Assembly (NCBI GenBank): GCA_019639195.1
Contig: JAHBSI010000001.1
Span: forward strand, 186,001 to 250,000
DNA: 64,000 nucleotides
Direction of reading: 5' to 3'
From: Acidobacteriota bacterium
Lineage (GTDB): Bacteria; Acidobacteriota; Blastocatellia; Pyrinomonadales; Pyrinomonadaceae
Shown here: positions 41,231 through 50,433 of the stretch, in pieces
Numbering within the stretch: the stretch's first letter is position 1
Layout: the number at the start of each line of letters is the position of its first letter
Translations under genes and position numbers: made by a program
The notes under the pieces: generated by a model
Seen by the model: the letters and a program-made list of their open reading frames with translations, nothing else
Databases searched by the model: none
Told to the model about the DNA's origin: nothing

Positions 41231-42412
41231 CTACTTGATCCTCTCGAATATCCCGGCGGCACCCATACCGCCGCCGACGCACATTGTGACCATGCCGTAG
41301 CGCGCGTTTCGGCGTTTCATTTCCTGCAGGATCGTCGCGGTAAGTTTCGCTCCGGTGCATCCGAGCGGATGGCCGAGAGCGACCGCACCGCCGTTCACAT
41401 TCACCTTTGACGGATCCATTTCGAGGACCTTCATAACCGACAGACCTTGTGCGGCAAACGCCTCATTCAGCTCGATCACATCGATCTGGTCAAGCGTCAG
41501 GCCCGCTAGCTTCAGGGCTTTTGGAATTGCATAAACCGGCCCGATGCCCATCTCTTCGGGCAGGCACCCGGCAGTCGCGAATGCAACGAAACGTGCGAGC
41601 GGTTCGAGCCCGAGCGCCTTCGCTCTCTCGGCTGACATTACGACCGCGGCGGCCGCTCCGTCCGACATCTGCGACGAATTCCCTGCCGTCACGGTTCCTT
41701 TAGCGTGAAAGACGGGCTTCAATTTCGCAAAGCCTTCGGCTGACGCGTCGAACCGCACGCCTTCGTCCGTCTCAAAGACGATCTCCTTCCGACGCACGCG
41801 TCCCTTTTCGTCAAATTCATCGACGAGAACATTCACCGGCACGATCTCATCCTTGAAGTTTCCGGCCTTGATCGCTGCGGCGGCCTTCTGGTGCGAGCCG
41901 AGCGAGAACGCGTCTGCTTCCTCACGCGAAATGTTGTATTTCTGTGCGAGATTCTCCGCCGTCAATCCCATGTTCAAGTAATAATCGGGATACGTCTCGG
42001 CAAGCTGCGGATTCGGGCGGAAGGCGTTGCCGCCCATCGGTATCATCGACATCGTCTCGAGTCCACCGGCAACGATCACATCTGCACCGCCCGTTCGTAC
42101 ACGGTCCGCGGCAAGCGCGATCGTCTGCAGCCCCGAAGAGCAATAACGGTTCACCGTCATCGCACTCGTCTCGACCGGAAGCCCCGCCGCGATCATCGCC
42201 GTACGCGCAACGTTCATTCCCTGCTCTGCCTCTGGAAACGCGCAGCCCATGATCACGTCGTCAACCTCCGCCGCCTCGAGCCCGTTTGCGCGCGCAACGG
42301 CCTCCCGTATCGCCGCAGCCGCAAGATCATCCGGCCGCGTATTCCTGAGCGTTCCCTTCGGAGCCTTCCCAACGGCCGTACGCACGGCCGATACGATTAC
42401 TGCTTCTTTCAT
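41231..42412 (-). CDS. fadA: Acetyl-CoA acyltransferase (thiolase)
   Basis: 393 aa. Cleaves 3-ketoacyl-CoA, the last beta-oxidation step. Catalytic Cys in [20 protein letters not shown], His in [19 protein letters not shown] and second Cys in [18 protein letters not shown], all intact. N-terminus [20 protein letters not shown]. Members of the family also run in reverse in other pathways, but the setting with fadN and fadE argues for degradation. It lies 81 bases from tag, with palindromes between; no FadR-type box seen directly ahead of it, so it may depend on the fadN promoter. Confidence 0.94.
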   Translation of the reverse strand: MKEAVIVSAVRTAVGKAPKGTLRNTRPDDLAAAAIREAVARANGLEAAEVDDVIMGCAFPEAEQGMNVARTAMIAAGLPVETSAMTVNRYCSSGLQTIALAADRVRTGGADVIVAGGLETMSMIPMGGNAFRPNPQLAETYPDYYLNMGLTAENLAQKYNISREEADAFSLGSHQKAAAAIKAGNFKDEIVPVNVLVDEFDEKGRVRRKEIVFETDEGVRFDASAEGFAKLKPVFHAKGTVTAGNSSQMSDGAAAAVVMSAERAKALGLEPLARFVAFATAGCLPEEMGIGPVYAIPKALKLAGLTLDQIDVIELNEAFAAQGLSVMKVLEMDPSKVNVNGGAVALGHPLGCTGAKLTATILQEMKRRNARYGMVTMCVGGGMGAAGIFERIK

Positions 42413-42447
42413 AACTTAATTTCCTGAACCCATCATTCTCATCTCTC

Positions 42448-42466
42448 CCCCAACCTGCAGTTGGGG
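42448..42466. repeat. Palindrome CCCCAAC-CTGCA-GTTGGGG
   Basis: Perfect 7-base arms with a 5-base loop, in the gap between tag and fadA. Could be a REP-like repeat or a weak hairpin. Confidence 0.5.
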
Positions 42467-42478
42467 CTAAATGCTACT

Positions 42479-42493
42479 GTCCGCTACGCGGAC
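42479..42493. repeat. Palindrome GTCCGC-TAC-GCGGAC
   Basis: Perfect 6-base arms, 12 bases after the previous palindrome and directly ahead of the tag stop codon. Probably part of the same composite repeat. Confidence 0.5.
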
Positions 42494-43063
42494 CTATGAA
42501 CGTCCGCCGACCTCCTTATGCCTGAAGCAGCTTGTCAGATGATCGTTTACGATCCCGGTCGCCTGCATAAAGGCGTACATTATCGTTGAGCCGACAAAAT
42601 TGAATCCGCGTTTTTTGAGGTCCTTTGACATCGCGTCGGAGACCACGGTTTTTGCGGGCACCTGACCGACATTCTTCCATTTGTTCACGATCGTTCTGCC
42701 TCCGGCGAACTCCCAAATGTATTTGTCGAACGAGCCAAACTCTCTCTGCACGGCGAGGAAGGCCTTTGCATTGCGCACCGCCGAATTCACCTTCAAACGG
42801 TTTCGAATTATGCCGGGATCGAGCAGGATCTTCTCGATCTTTTCATCCGAAAAACGCGCGACCTTTGCCGGTTCAAAGTTCGCAAAAAGCCGTCGATAGT
42901 TCTCGCGTTTTGCAAGGACCGTGTCCCAGCTCAAACCTGCCTGTGCTCCTTCAAGAACAAGAAACTCAAAGAACGTCCGATCATCGTGAACCGGCACGCC
43001 CCATTCCTCGTCGTGATAAGCGACGCTCAATTCATTTTTCGCCCAAGCACATCGCCTTATCAT
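42494..43063 (-). CDS. tag: DNA-3-methyladenine glycosylase I
   Basis: 189 aa from the ATG at 43063 (an ATG at 43069 is also possible). Excises 3-methyladenine from alkylated DNA. Tag signature: RRCAWAKNELSVAYHDEEWG with Cys and His zinc ligands, LVLEGAQAGLSWDTVLAKRE, KVNSAVRNAKAFLAVQ, RGFNFVGSTIMYAFMQATG and the C-terminal zinc His/Cys in NDHLTSCFRH. Inserted among beta-oxidation genes; the link is probably only positional. Confidence 0.94.
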   Translation of the reverse strand: MIRRCAWAKNELSVAYHDEEWGVPVHDDRTFFEFLVLEGAQAGLSWDTVLAKRENYRRLFANFEPAKVARFSDEKIEKILLDPGIIRNRLKVNSAVRNAKAFLAVQREFGSFDKYIWEFAGGRTIVNKWKNVGQVPAKTVVSDAMSKDLKKRGFNFVGSTIMYAFMQATGIVNDHLTSCFRHKEVGGRS

Positions 43064-43081
43064 ATACAAGATCGCGTTTCG

Positions 43082-43555
43082 TCATTCTTCGCCAATGTGC
43101 AGGACGGTCAAAGAACACCCGTGTCCTTCGCCATCTGCTCTTAGAGACCCAAGCAGGTCAACTGATCGGTCTCGGTGTTCCACCAACTCGCCCTTTCTGT
43201 CGAATAGTTTGATCTCCTGAAAGTTTGCCGTAAAAGGCCCCGGTAAGTATTCAACCTGCCCCGGGATCGGAACGATTACATCGCTCTTACTAAGGTCATC
43301 GCGGCCCGCCACGATAAAAACCGGAATGCTCGGTTCGCCCTCCTTAGATTCGCCAAAAAACAACTCACAATGAATGCCTCCCGGGCGGTCGGCACATTTC
43401 ACCTTGCCTCCATTCTGAAAAAACCCGCTCAACTTTACATAGCGGCCCGAATTGCAGGCATTCTGCACTTCGCCAAACTTGAGCACGCGAGATCGCACCT
43501 GACACGGGTCCATAAACAGCATAAGGAGAACGAGCAATGGCAACGCTTTCAACAT
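43082..43555 (-). CDS. Secreted protein of unknown function
   Basis: 157 aa. Signal peptide (MLKALPLLVLLMLFMDP). The mature part starts with Cys (CQVRSRVLKFGEVQNACNSG) and carries four further cysteines (NAC, KCADR, HCELF, GCSLT). Strand-rich, e.g. RYVKLSGFFQNGGKVKCADR and IPVFIVAGRDDLSKSD. No lipobox and no known motif. Situated between tag and fadN on the same strand with small gaps, so probably in the same transcript. Confidence 0.6.
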   Translation of the reverse strand: MLKALPLLVLLMLFMDPCQVRSRVLKFGEVQNACNSGRYVKLSGFFQNGGKVKCADRPGGIHCELFFGESKEGEPSIPVFIVAGRDDLSKSDVIVPIPGQVEYLPGPFTANFQEIKLFDRKGELVEHRDRSVDLLGSLRADGEGHGCSLTVLHIGEE

Positions 43556-43620
43556 AGTGTTAGTTCCACAGGCCGACCCGGCACCATCGCCTTCCGCACG
43601 GCATATTGCTCACCTTTGCG

Positions 43621-46026
43621 CTAGTTTCGCAAAGGTTTGCCGGTTTTGAGCATTGCGGCGATACGCTCCTGCGTTTTTCGCATACCACAGAGCGAGAGAA
43701 ATGCTTCGCGTTCCAGGTCGAGCAGATACTGCTCAGAAACCTGCGTTCGATGGTTTATCGAGCCGCCTGCGAGAATGTGTGCGAGCTTGCCGCCGATCAC
43801 CTTATCGTGTTCGGAAATGTATCCGCCGCGGTGCATCATATGGATCGCGAGCTTCATCGCGGACTCGGCGGCCTCACCAAAAACGTGAACATCCTTTCGC
43901 TCAACGGGAGCGACAAAACCGCTCGACGCAAGATTCAGGACCTCCTGCTTTGCGTCCTGTATCAGGCGGTCGCCGTTCATCGAGATCGAATCGCAGGCCG
44001 CAAGGAACCCGAGTTCTCGAGCTTCTTGTGCAGAGGTCGCGACCTTGCCCGTCCCGATCGTCTCGAACGTCTTTTTCAGGAAGCCGAGCGGGTCCGCATC
44101 CGGTGTCTTTGCCCACGCGTCGCCGGCACGCATCGCCATTTCCTTTGTGCCGCCGCCAGCCGGAATGACCCCGATGCCGACCTCGACGAGCCCAATATAA
44201 GTCTCCGCCGAGGCACGTACGCGGTTGCCGTGCAGCGTGATCTCGCATCCGCCGCCAAGCGTCAATCCGTATGGTGCGGTAACGACAGGCTTCGCCGAAT
44301 AACGCATTCGCATCACGGCCTTCTGCAAACCGCGGATGATCATCGCGATCTCGTCCCACTCTTCTTCCTGTGCGGCGAGCAGAAGCATCATTATGTTCGC
44401 ACCGGCCGAAAAATTGCCGCCCTGATTGCCAACGACGAGACCCGCAAAATTCTTCTCGGTCTCATCGATCGCCGAGTTGATCATCGCGATCGTGTCGCCG
44501 CCGAGCGAATTCATCTTCGAGTGAAATTCGAGACACGCAACGCCGTCGCCAATATCGATCAGCGATGCGGCTGCGTTCGATCTGATAACGCCCGTGCGGT
44601 CTTTTACATCCTTCAGGATCATCACGCCCGGACGCGCCGGAACTTTCTTGTAACCGCCGTTCACAAGGTCGTAGAACTCCGTTTCGCCCTTTTCGCGTTT
44701 ATAAAAGCTCGTCGCTCCGGAGGCGAGCATTCTCTCGATATTCTCGGGAACGGCAGCACCTTCCTGCTTCATCCGCTCGATCGATCTTTCGAGACCGATC
44801 GCGTCCCACGTCTCAAAAACGCCGATCTCCCAGCCGAAACCCCACTTGATCGCGTTGTCGATCTCGACGATCGTATCGGCGATCTCCGGGATGCGATTTG
44901 CCGAATATCGACAAAGCCGCGAGATCGTTTTCCAAAGGAATTCGCCGACATTGTCTTCGCCCCAGACGAGTTTGTTTATTCGGCTCGGAAGGTCGTCGAT
45001 CTGTTTTGCGGCTTCGATCGAGGCGAATTTTGTTTTTTGCTGCGGCTTGTATTCGAGCGTCGCAAGGTCCAACTCGAGGATCGCACGATTCCCTTCCGCG
45101 TCCTTTGATTTCTTGAAGAAACCGCCGCCCGTCTTGTCACCGAGGATCTTTGACGCGAGCATCTTCTCGATCACCTCAGGCAGCTTAAAAACCTCGCGGT
45201 CCTCGTCGTCCGGAATCGCCGGATAGAGATTGTTGTTGACGTGTGCGAGCACGTCGAGCCCGACAAGGTCCGACGTTCTGAACGTCGCGGATTTTGCGTG
45301 GCCGATCGCCTTGCCCGTCATCTGATCGACCTCGGTCGGCGAGAATCCCATCGCGGGCATCTCGTGAACCGTCGCCATCATCCCGAAAGTTCCGATGCGG
45401 TTCGCGATAAAGTTCGGCCGGTCCTTTGCCGGCACAACGCCTTTGCCGAGACGCTGATCGAGGAATCCGGCGATGCCGCATGCGATCTCGCCGCTCGTCT
45501 CCTTGCCCGGTATCAGCTCGACGAGCTTCATATAACGCGGCGGGTTGAAGAAATGGATCCCGACGAAATGCTGTTTGAAATCGTCTGAGAACGGCTCCGC
45601 GATCGCGTCGATCGGGATGCCGCTCGTGTTCGAAGCGATCACGGCCGTCGGCTTTCGAGCCTTATCGACCTCGGCAAAGATCTTGTGCTTGATCTCGAGA
45701 TTTTCGACGACGGCCTCGATCACAAGGTCGCATTCGCCGATCTTTGCAAGATCATCCGCGAAATTCCCAAGCGAGATGAGCTTTGCGTTCGCAAGCGACA
45801 TGAACGGTGCGGGCTTCAGCTTCTTTGCCGCTTCAAATAGCGACGTGACGATGCGGTCGCGGACGCTTCGGTCTTCGAGCGACGCCCCACGTTTCTCTTC
45901 CTCCGGCGTCAGCTCTTTCGGAGCGATGTCCAGCAGCAAGGTTTCGACACCCGCGTTCGCAAGGTGTGCGGCGATCGCGGCACCCATTGTTCCCGCCCCA
46001 AGTACGGCAGCTTTCTTTATCAGCAT
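43621..46026 (-). CDS. fadN: 3-hydroxyacyl-CoA dehydrogenase/enoyl-CoA hydratase fusion, FadN type
   Basis: 801 aa from the ATG at 46026 (an upstream TTG at 46044 is unlikely). The NAD-binding dehydrogenase is N-terminal (KKAAVLGAGTMGAAIAAHLA; His in GIHFFNPPRYMKLVELIPG) and the hydratase C-terminal (NQGGNFSAGANIMMLL; Glu in GGGCEITLHGN and in GLVEVGIGVIPAGGGTKEM), the reverse of E. coli FadB and the order of Bacillus FadN. Both active sites are complete. Hydrates enoyl-CoA and oxidises 3-hydroxyacyl-CoA. Promoter with FadR-type box upstream. Confidence 0.93.
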   Translation of the reverse strand: MLIKKAAVLGAGTMGAAIAAHLANAGVETLLLDIAPKELTPEEEKRGASLEDRSVRDRIVTSLFEAAKKLKPAPFMSLANAKLISLGNFADDLAKIGECDLVIEAVVENLEIKHKIFAEVDKARKPTAVIASNTSGIPIDAIAEPFSDDFKQHFVGIHFFNPPRYMKLVELIPGKETSGEIACGIAGFLDQRLGKGVVPAKDRPNFIANRIGTFGMMATVHEMPAMGFSPTEVDQMTGKAIGHAKSATFRTSDLVGLDVLAHVNNNLYPAIPDDEDREVFKLPEVIEKMLASKILGDKTGGGFFKKSKDAEGNRAILELDLATLEYKPQQKTKFASIEAAKQIDDLPSRINKLVWGEDNVGEFLWKTISRLCRYSANRIPEIADTIVEIDNAIKWGFGWEIGVFETWDAIGLERSIERMKQEGAAVPENIERMLASGATSFYKREKGETEFYDLVNGGYKKVPARPGVMILKDVKDRTGVIRSNAAASLIDIGDGVACLEFHSKMNSLGGDTIAMINSAIDETEKNFAGLVVGNQGGNFSAGANIMMLLLAAQEEEWDEIAMIIRGLQKAVMRMRYSAKPVVTAPYGLTLGGGCEITLHGNRVRASAETYIGLVEVGIGVIPAGGGTKEMAMRAGDAWAKTPDADPLGFLKKTFETIGTGKVATSAQEARELGFLAACDSISMNGDRLIQDAKQEVLNLASSGFVAPVERKDVHVFGEAAESAMKLAIHMMHRGGYISEHDKVIGGKLAHILAGGSINHRTQVSEQYLLDLEREAFLSLCGMRKTQERIAAMLKTGKPLRN

Positions 46027-46086
46027 ATTCTTTGTCACGAGCAACGCCTCTCTAACTCAAAAAACCTTGGCGTCAGCAGTACGCGC

Positions 46087-46115
46087 ATTATACTGAATGA
46101 GCATTCATTCAGCAA
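46087..46115 (-). promoter_or_regulatory. fadN promoter, sigma70 type
   Basis: On the minus strand TTGCTG (46115-46110), a 17-base spacer, a perfect TATAAT (46092-46087). Start expected near 46080, about 54 bases ahead of the fadN ATG. Confidence 0.85.
46093..46112. promoter_or_regulatory. FadR-type operator in the fadN promoter
   Basis: Perfect inverted repeat CTGAATGA-GCAT-TCATTCAG, the same core as at 41007-41028 and likewise filling the promoter spacer. This ties fadN and fadE to one repressor. Confidence 0.8.
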
Positions 46116-46232
46116 GGCGTGAGCCCCGCCGCCGCAAGTTTTTTCCCGCGGCATTGTCAGATTAGCCGACTGTCATATTCGTGTCAATGATAAAAACGTG
46201 CGTTGTGTGCCGTTTCGTGCGGACCGTGCACT

Positions 46233-46259
46233 TTTGTGCGGTTTGTGCGGTTTGTGCGG
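46233..46259. repeat. Three perfect tandem copies of TTTGTGCGG
   Basis: Nine-base units at 46233, 46242 and 46251 in the non-coding gap between fadN and the SdrD-like gene; looser GTGC-containing variants precede them. Probably simple sequence slippage. Confidence 0.7.
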
Positions 46260-46261
46260 AA

Positions 46262-46295
46262 AAGAAAAAAGCGGCGGGAGAAACCTCCCGCCGCT
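46262..46295 (-). terminator. Intrinsic terminator of the SdrD-like gene
   Basis: Perfect 11-base stem AGCGGCGGGAG / CTCCCGCCGCT (46270-46280, 46285-46295) with a 4-base loop; on the minus strand it is followed by a T run (46270-46262). Confidence 0.92.
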
Positions 46296-46332
46296 CGGCT
46301 TTTGATCGGATAATTATCGCGATGCCCGTACC

Positions 46333-49011
46333 TTACGGGTTTGCAACCCAATCCGCGTCAGTAATGTTGTCATCGAGCGAGATGAATCGCGTCGGCTGGC
46401 TGAACGTGTACCGTTTGGCCGAGACCGAAAGGACCACACCCTGGCCCGACTCGATATTCTCGAACGTGAAGTACCCGAAAGTGCTGGTGATGGCATAATG
46501 CATCGCACCGCTCTCTTCGGTCAGCGTAACGCGAACATTCCGGATACCGTTCCCGTTTGCGGTCGTAATACGGCCGCTAACCGAAACAGGAGCCGCTGAG
46601 GGTGCTAGCACGAGACCAAAATCATAATTGTGGTTGTTCTCGCCGGGGCCGCCCGTCGTCAGGCTGATCGCGAGGAAGTTGCCGGACGCATCATAATCGC
46701 CGTCCGAATCCGACCCTTCATCAAAGCCGTTCTGGCTCGTCTGATCCACAATGGTCTTGCGAAGGCCGAAAAGCGGGCCGCCTGCATTGTAATCCTGCGG
46801 CCGGTCAAGCTTGATCGTGTATGCCGAATTGAACTTGATGCCGCCGTTGACCTGCCCAATGTTGTCGCTCGTATTGCCGTCCGGCGTTGTGCTGGAGACG
46901 AAGTAGTATTCGCCATTCGAATCCGTCACGGCCGTGCCGACAAGAGTGCCGACCGAATTGTAAAGATGCACCGTCACGCCCGCAATTCCCGGCTCGCCCG
47001 GATCCTGCACGCCGTTATTGTTCGAATCCCGCCATACGCGGTTTCCAAGCTCGATCGGCGCCGCTTTGCAGAGCGGGATGTTGTTCCCGATGCCGTTTGC
47101 CTTACCAAAATCGCCATCATTAACCTGATAGCTGCGATTTTGTTCGCCTGCAGCTGCACCTGAGTTCAGCATCCAGCGAAAGCCCTGCGCATCATAGACA
47201 TTTGTGCCAGTCATATATATCGGGTCAAAAATGCCGGCGATGAACTCTCTATGACCCGGGATCTGCGAGGCCGAGCCAAGTCCCACCTCTGAGTGAGGCA
47301 CGCTGTTTGGGTGGTAGTTCTCCTGGAAATAGAATTCACCACCGTCCGGCCCTTCGTTAGTATTCTGTGGGGCCGTTCCTGCGCCGCCGCAACGGCCATT
47401 GCTCTCCAAGGTCCAGCCATTTGTCGGATCGCCACAGGCCCGGAGTATATCGCCCGCCGTTATACCCTTTGACCGTGTATTAGACCCGGGACGGCTAAGC
47501 GTTTGGTAGCCAGTCTGTTCTCCCATTCGGTCGCGGAACGACATAATGAGATTGCCGCCGTCAAAATCAATATCCGTGAACATCGGCTGAGGATAGGTCC
47601 ACGCTCCGCCCAACACCTCGGCGTTAAAGGTTGCGGACCAGCTGCGCCAGTCACCCGGATTTCCCGGATCTGCTTGCCCTCGCAAATATCTCAGGCTGAA
47701 GGCAAGTACCGGGTTCTGGGTATAGGTCAGAGTGGTCGGGTTCACCTCAAAAACATACGCCCATCGACCACGGCTATTTCCGCTGCTGCAAACCGCCCCG
47801 ACATACACCTTGCCTTCGTGATACGAAACCGCAAAGGGCCGATAATTTGCTTGTGACCCGCACGCATTAGCGTCGTTTGGCGACGGAAAATTCACGCGTG
47901 TGATGGTCGTATTGTTAAGGGTGCCGGAAGTTGGGATCTTGTAGAGCCGACGGTCGGCCAAGTTCATGACGAAAAGATTCGCCATATCGTCGGAGATCGC
48001 CATACCGCCTAGGGCTGTTTTCCCGACTGCGTCCCACGCCGTATTCCCGTTATCCCTATCCCAATCACTCGAATCGTGAGCATTTGCCCCGGCAGTTCCC
48101 GCGCCAAAAACGGTATTCAGATCGACATAAAGCAATGCGGTGCTGCTTGCAGGATCGACCTTATAGATCGCTCCGGTGCCGTTCGGGCCGAACATTGCAT
48201 GGCGTTTCATAAAAGCCGCGGTGTAGATCTGATTATTGACCCTGTCGTAGGCCAGGCCAAAGGTGGTTCCGATCTCTACGGTGCTTGCTAAACTGCTGTA
48301 TCCGGGGGAAGTAAAGTCCGTGAATGAACCGGGAAAAGGCCCGTTCTCGGTTCCTGTTCTTGTGCTGCCTGCTCGGTAGGTGAACGACATTAGGGCGTCC
48401 GGTGCATTTGTATCCCCATATGAGTAAAGCTGAGACGCAACGTCCGGATTGTCTTCGCAATAATCGGCCGGCTTGGTCAAAGCAAGATTGACATTACCGT
48501 TTGCACCATTCGGGACGAACTGCACCGTTGCACCGGAGTTTGTCGTCGACGTTGGCAAGGCAGCGTTGCCTGAGCCAGAAGCTCGGCTCCTTGCGGAGGG
48601 AGTATAACCGCTCGGGATGGTCGTAAACTCGATACGATACGGGCCCGTGCCGGCCGACGCGATGCTGTAAGTACCATCCGCGGCCGAGGTCGTCGTTCCG
48701 CGAGCCGTTCCCGCCGAATCGTAAAGCGTAACCGTGACACCTTGCACACCGGTATCAATGGCGGTGGGTGCTGCAGCGGTGCCGCCCGACGTGTCGTACA
48801 GAGCGTTCCCGTTGAAGTCGAGAAACACGCGGCCGGAGATCGCTCCGGCAAGATTTGCCGTCTCCTTTTCGGCATCCTCACGGCTACCCGGCGCACCCGA
48901 ACGGGCGATCTGAGCGTCAGAAGGTGTCGATAGCAGGATGGCAACGACGAGTGTTAAACAAACAGCGAGTGTGCCGAGCACAGCTCTAGCGGATACAAAT
49001 TTCTTGGCCAT
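46333..49011 (-). CDS. Large secreted SdrD B-like surface protein
   Basis: 892 aa from the ATG at 49011 ([20 protein letters not shown]); a frame to 49083 would put 24 residues ahead of the signal peptide. Near residue 60-140 is a first SdrD B-like/Cna-B domain ([33 protein letters not shown]). A large central region (about 160-620) looks like a propeller or solenoid ([40 protein letters not shown]). A second SdrD B domain is at about 640-770 ([20 protein letters not shown]), with [12 protein letters not shown] carboxypeptidase-regulatory-like domain ends it ([20 protein letters not shown]). No sorting signal. Likely outer-surface or secreted; ligand unknown. Confidence 0.85.
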   Translation of the reverse strand: MAKKFVSARAVLGTLAVCLTLVVAILLSTPSDAQIARSGAPGSREDAEKETANLAGAISGRVFLDFNGNALYDTSGGTAAAPTAIDTGVQGVTVTLYDSAGTARGTTTSAADGTYSIASAGTGPYRIEFTTIPSGYTPSARSRASGSGNAALPTSTTNSGATVQFVPNGANGNVNLALTKPADYCEDNPDVASQLYSYGDTNAPDALMSFTYRAGSTRTGTENGPFPGSFTDFTSPGYSSLASTVEIGTTFGLAYDRVNNQIYTAAFMKRHAMFGPNGTGAIYKVDPASSTALLYVDLNTVFGAGTAGANAHDSSDWDRDNGNTAWDAVGKTALGGMAISDDMANLFVMNLADRRLYKIPTSGTLNNTTITRVNFPSPNDANACGSQANYRPFAVSYHEGKVYVGAVCSSGNSRGRWAYVFEVNPTTLTYTQNPVLAFSLRYLRGQADPGNPGDWRSWSATFNAEVLGGAWTYPQPMFTDIDFDGGNLIMSFRDRMGEQTGYQTLSRPGSNTRSKGITAGDILRACGDPTNGWTLESNGRCGGAGTAPQNTNEGPDGGEFYFQENYHPNSVPHSEVGLGSASQIPGHREFIAGIFDPIYMTGTNVYDAQGFRWMLNSGAAAGEQNRSYQVNDGDFGKANGIGNNIPLCKAAPIELGNRVWRDSNNNGVQDPGEPGIAGVTVHLYNSVGTLVGTAVTDSNGEYYFVSSTTPDGNTSDNIGQVNGGIKFNSAYTIKLDRPQDYNAGGPLFGLRKTIVDQTSQNGFDEGSDSDGDYDASGNFLAISLTTGGPGENNHNYDFGLVLAPSAAPVSVSGRITTANGNGIRNVRVTLTEESGAMHYAITSTFGYFTFENIESGQGVVLSVSAKRYTFSQPTRFISLDDNITDADWVANP

Positions 49012-49249
49012 TTTTATTTTCTCTTCAGGGGATATCGGGAGCACCAAAGCCTGCACCAATTGGCTAAATACAACAAACAACAATAGTTACAGGTATCAGT
49101 GTTCTTACCTCGGGGATCAATTTATTTCCGAGTGAGGCAGTCGAAACCGCACCATGAGCGCACATACCGTGCGGTACGACCGTTCTTAATCTAGCAGGAA
49201 TCCAAAAGAGCCGTCAACAAGAAAAAACAATCTTAGTCAACCAATAAAG

Positions 49250-49792
49250 CTATGCTCTCTTCAGCCTGTCGGCATATTTCTTGCGAAACTTCGCGACCTT
49301 CGGAGCAATAACGGCGGCGCAATAGGGCTGGTTTGGGTTGTTGGCAAAATATTCCTGATGGTAGTCTTCCGCCGGCCAGAACTTTTCAAATCGCGTTACC
49401 TCGGTGACGATCGGCGACTCGTAAATTCCGGCTTGTTCGATCTCGCGGATGACGGCCTCGGCTGCCTCTTTTTGGGCATCCGAATGGTAGAAGATCGCTG
49501 AGCGGTATTGCGTCCCGATGTCGCCGCCCTGCCGGTTGAGTGTCGTCGGGTCGTGAACCGTGAAAAAGACCCGCAGGATATCCGAAAAATCTACTTCCGC
49601 CGGATCGAATTCAACTTCGATCACCTCAGCATGTCCGGTCGTACCCGTGCAGACCTCCTGATAGGTCGGCGAATCCTTGTGTCCGCCCGAATAGCCGGAA
49701 ACAACGCTTTCTACGCCGCGAAGTTCATCAAATACCGACTCCGTGCACCAAAAACATCCGCCTGCCAAAGTTGCTGTCTCAAGGTCCGCCAT
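49250..49792 (-). CDS. msrA: Peptide-methionine (S)-S-oxide reductase
   Basis: 180 aa from the ATG at 49792 (a GTG at 49804 lies inside the upstream gene). Reduces methionine-S-sulfoxide in proteins. The catalytic Cys is in ATLAGGCFWCTESVF; other motifs are VESVVSGYSGGHKDSPTYQE, GHAEVIEVEFDPAEV, RQGGDIGTQYRSAIFYH and DYHQEYFANNPNQPYC. It starts 1 base after the stop of the mtnB-like gene, so the two are co-transcribed. Confidence 0.95.
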   Translation of the reverse strand: MADLETATLAGGCFWCTESVFDELRGVESVVSGYSGGHKDSPTYQEVCTGTTGHAEVIEVEFDPAEVDFSDILRVFFTVHDPTTLNRQGGDIGTQYRSAIFYHSDAQKEAAEAVIREIEQAGIYESPIVTEVTRFEKFWPAEDYHQEYFANNPNQPYCAAVIAPKVAKFRKKYADRLKRA

Positions 49793-49793
49793 A

Positions 49794-50426
49794 TTATTTT
49801 GCACTTTGCTGACGATCGGTCAGTTCGAATAAAAACTCGAAGATCTCTGCGTGCCGCTTTGCCTGTTCGATGCTCTCGCCCCAGACGTAGAGGCCGTGCC
49901 GCCTGATCAGCACGGCACTCGCCGAGTCGTTATCAAGCAGGACATTTGCGATCACGTGCGATAGTGCCACCTGGTCCGCAGAATTCTCGACGATCGGGAT
50001 CTTCTCGACGCGAGCGGCGCTATTTGCACCCTCGATGCCCTTTAAAGCCTCAAAATCCTTGAGCATCAAAACGCCGTCAACAAAACAACGATCTGTCAGC
50101 AGCAAGCCCGGCACTGTCTGCGTGTAAAGCACGCAACGCGCCCTCGGACGGTGTCGATAGATCGCAAGATGCAGAAGCGTTTCGTCCGACGGCCGCCCAA
50201 AGCCCTGAATGATCTCGGCATCGTCATCAAGCTCGAGAAAGTTTGTGTCATCGAGCGATGCGATCTCATCGCCGGCGGCCGTAATTGCAAGCCGCATCGG
50301 CCTGCGTGCAAGCAGAACGCTGTAGTTTCCGCTGCCGCCTCGTGCCCAGCCTCGACGATAGAATTCTCTCGCCGTTGCCGAAAGCAACTCGACCGGACTC
50401 GCTGGTTTTTGTGTCGGCTCGGCCAT
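49794..50426 (-). CDS. MtnB-like class II aldolase-family protein with degraded zinc site
   Basis: 210 aa. By overall sequence it belongs to methylthioribulose-1-phosphate dehydratase (methionine salvage): ATAREFYRRGWARGGSGNYS, DETLLHLAIYRHRPRARCVL, and RRHGLYVWGESIEQAKRHAE. However, the HxH zinc pair expected after the ...CVL strand reads Tyr101-Thr-Gln103; only the third ligand, His177, and Glu126 remain. The codons are unambiguous (TAC, CAG). So either the protein is no longer a zinc dehydratase or it uses another ligand set. Lies between acsA and msrA on the same strand. Confidence 0.75.
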   Translation of the reverse strand: MAEPTQKPASPVELLSATAREFYRRGWARGGSGNYSVLLARRPMRLAITAAGDEIASLDDTNFLELDDDAEIIQGFGRPSDETLLHLAIYRHRPRARCVLYTQTVPGLLLTDRCFVDGVLMLKDFEALKGIEGANSAARVEKIPIVENSADQVALSHVIANVLLDNDSASAVLIRRHGLYVWGESIEQAKRHAEIFEFLFELTDRQQSAK

Positions 50427-50433
50427 ATGATCG

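Noticed and set aside
43606..45108. 500-codon plus-strand open frame
   Set aside because: It lies antisense to fadN, whose active sites and length are clear. The frame has no recognisable motif and is a by-product of codon bias.
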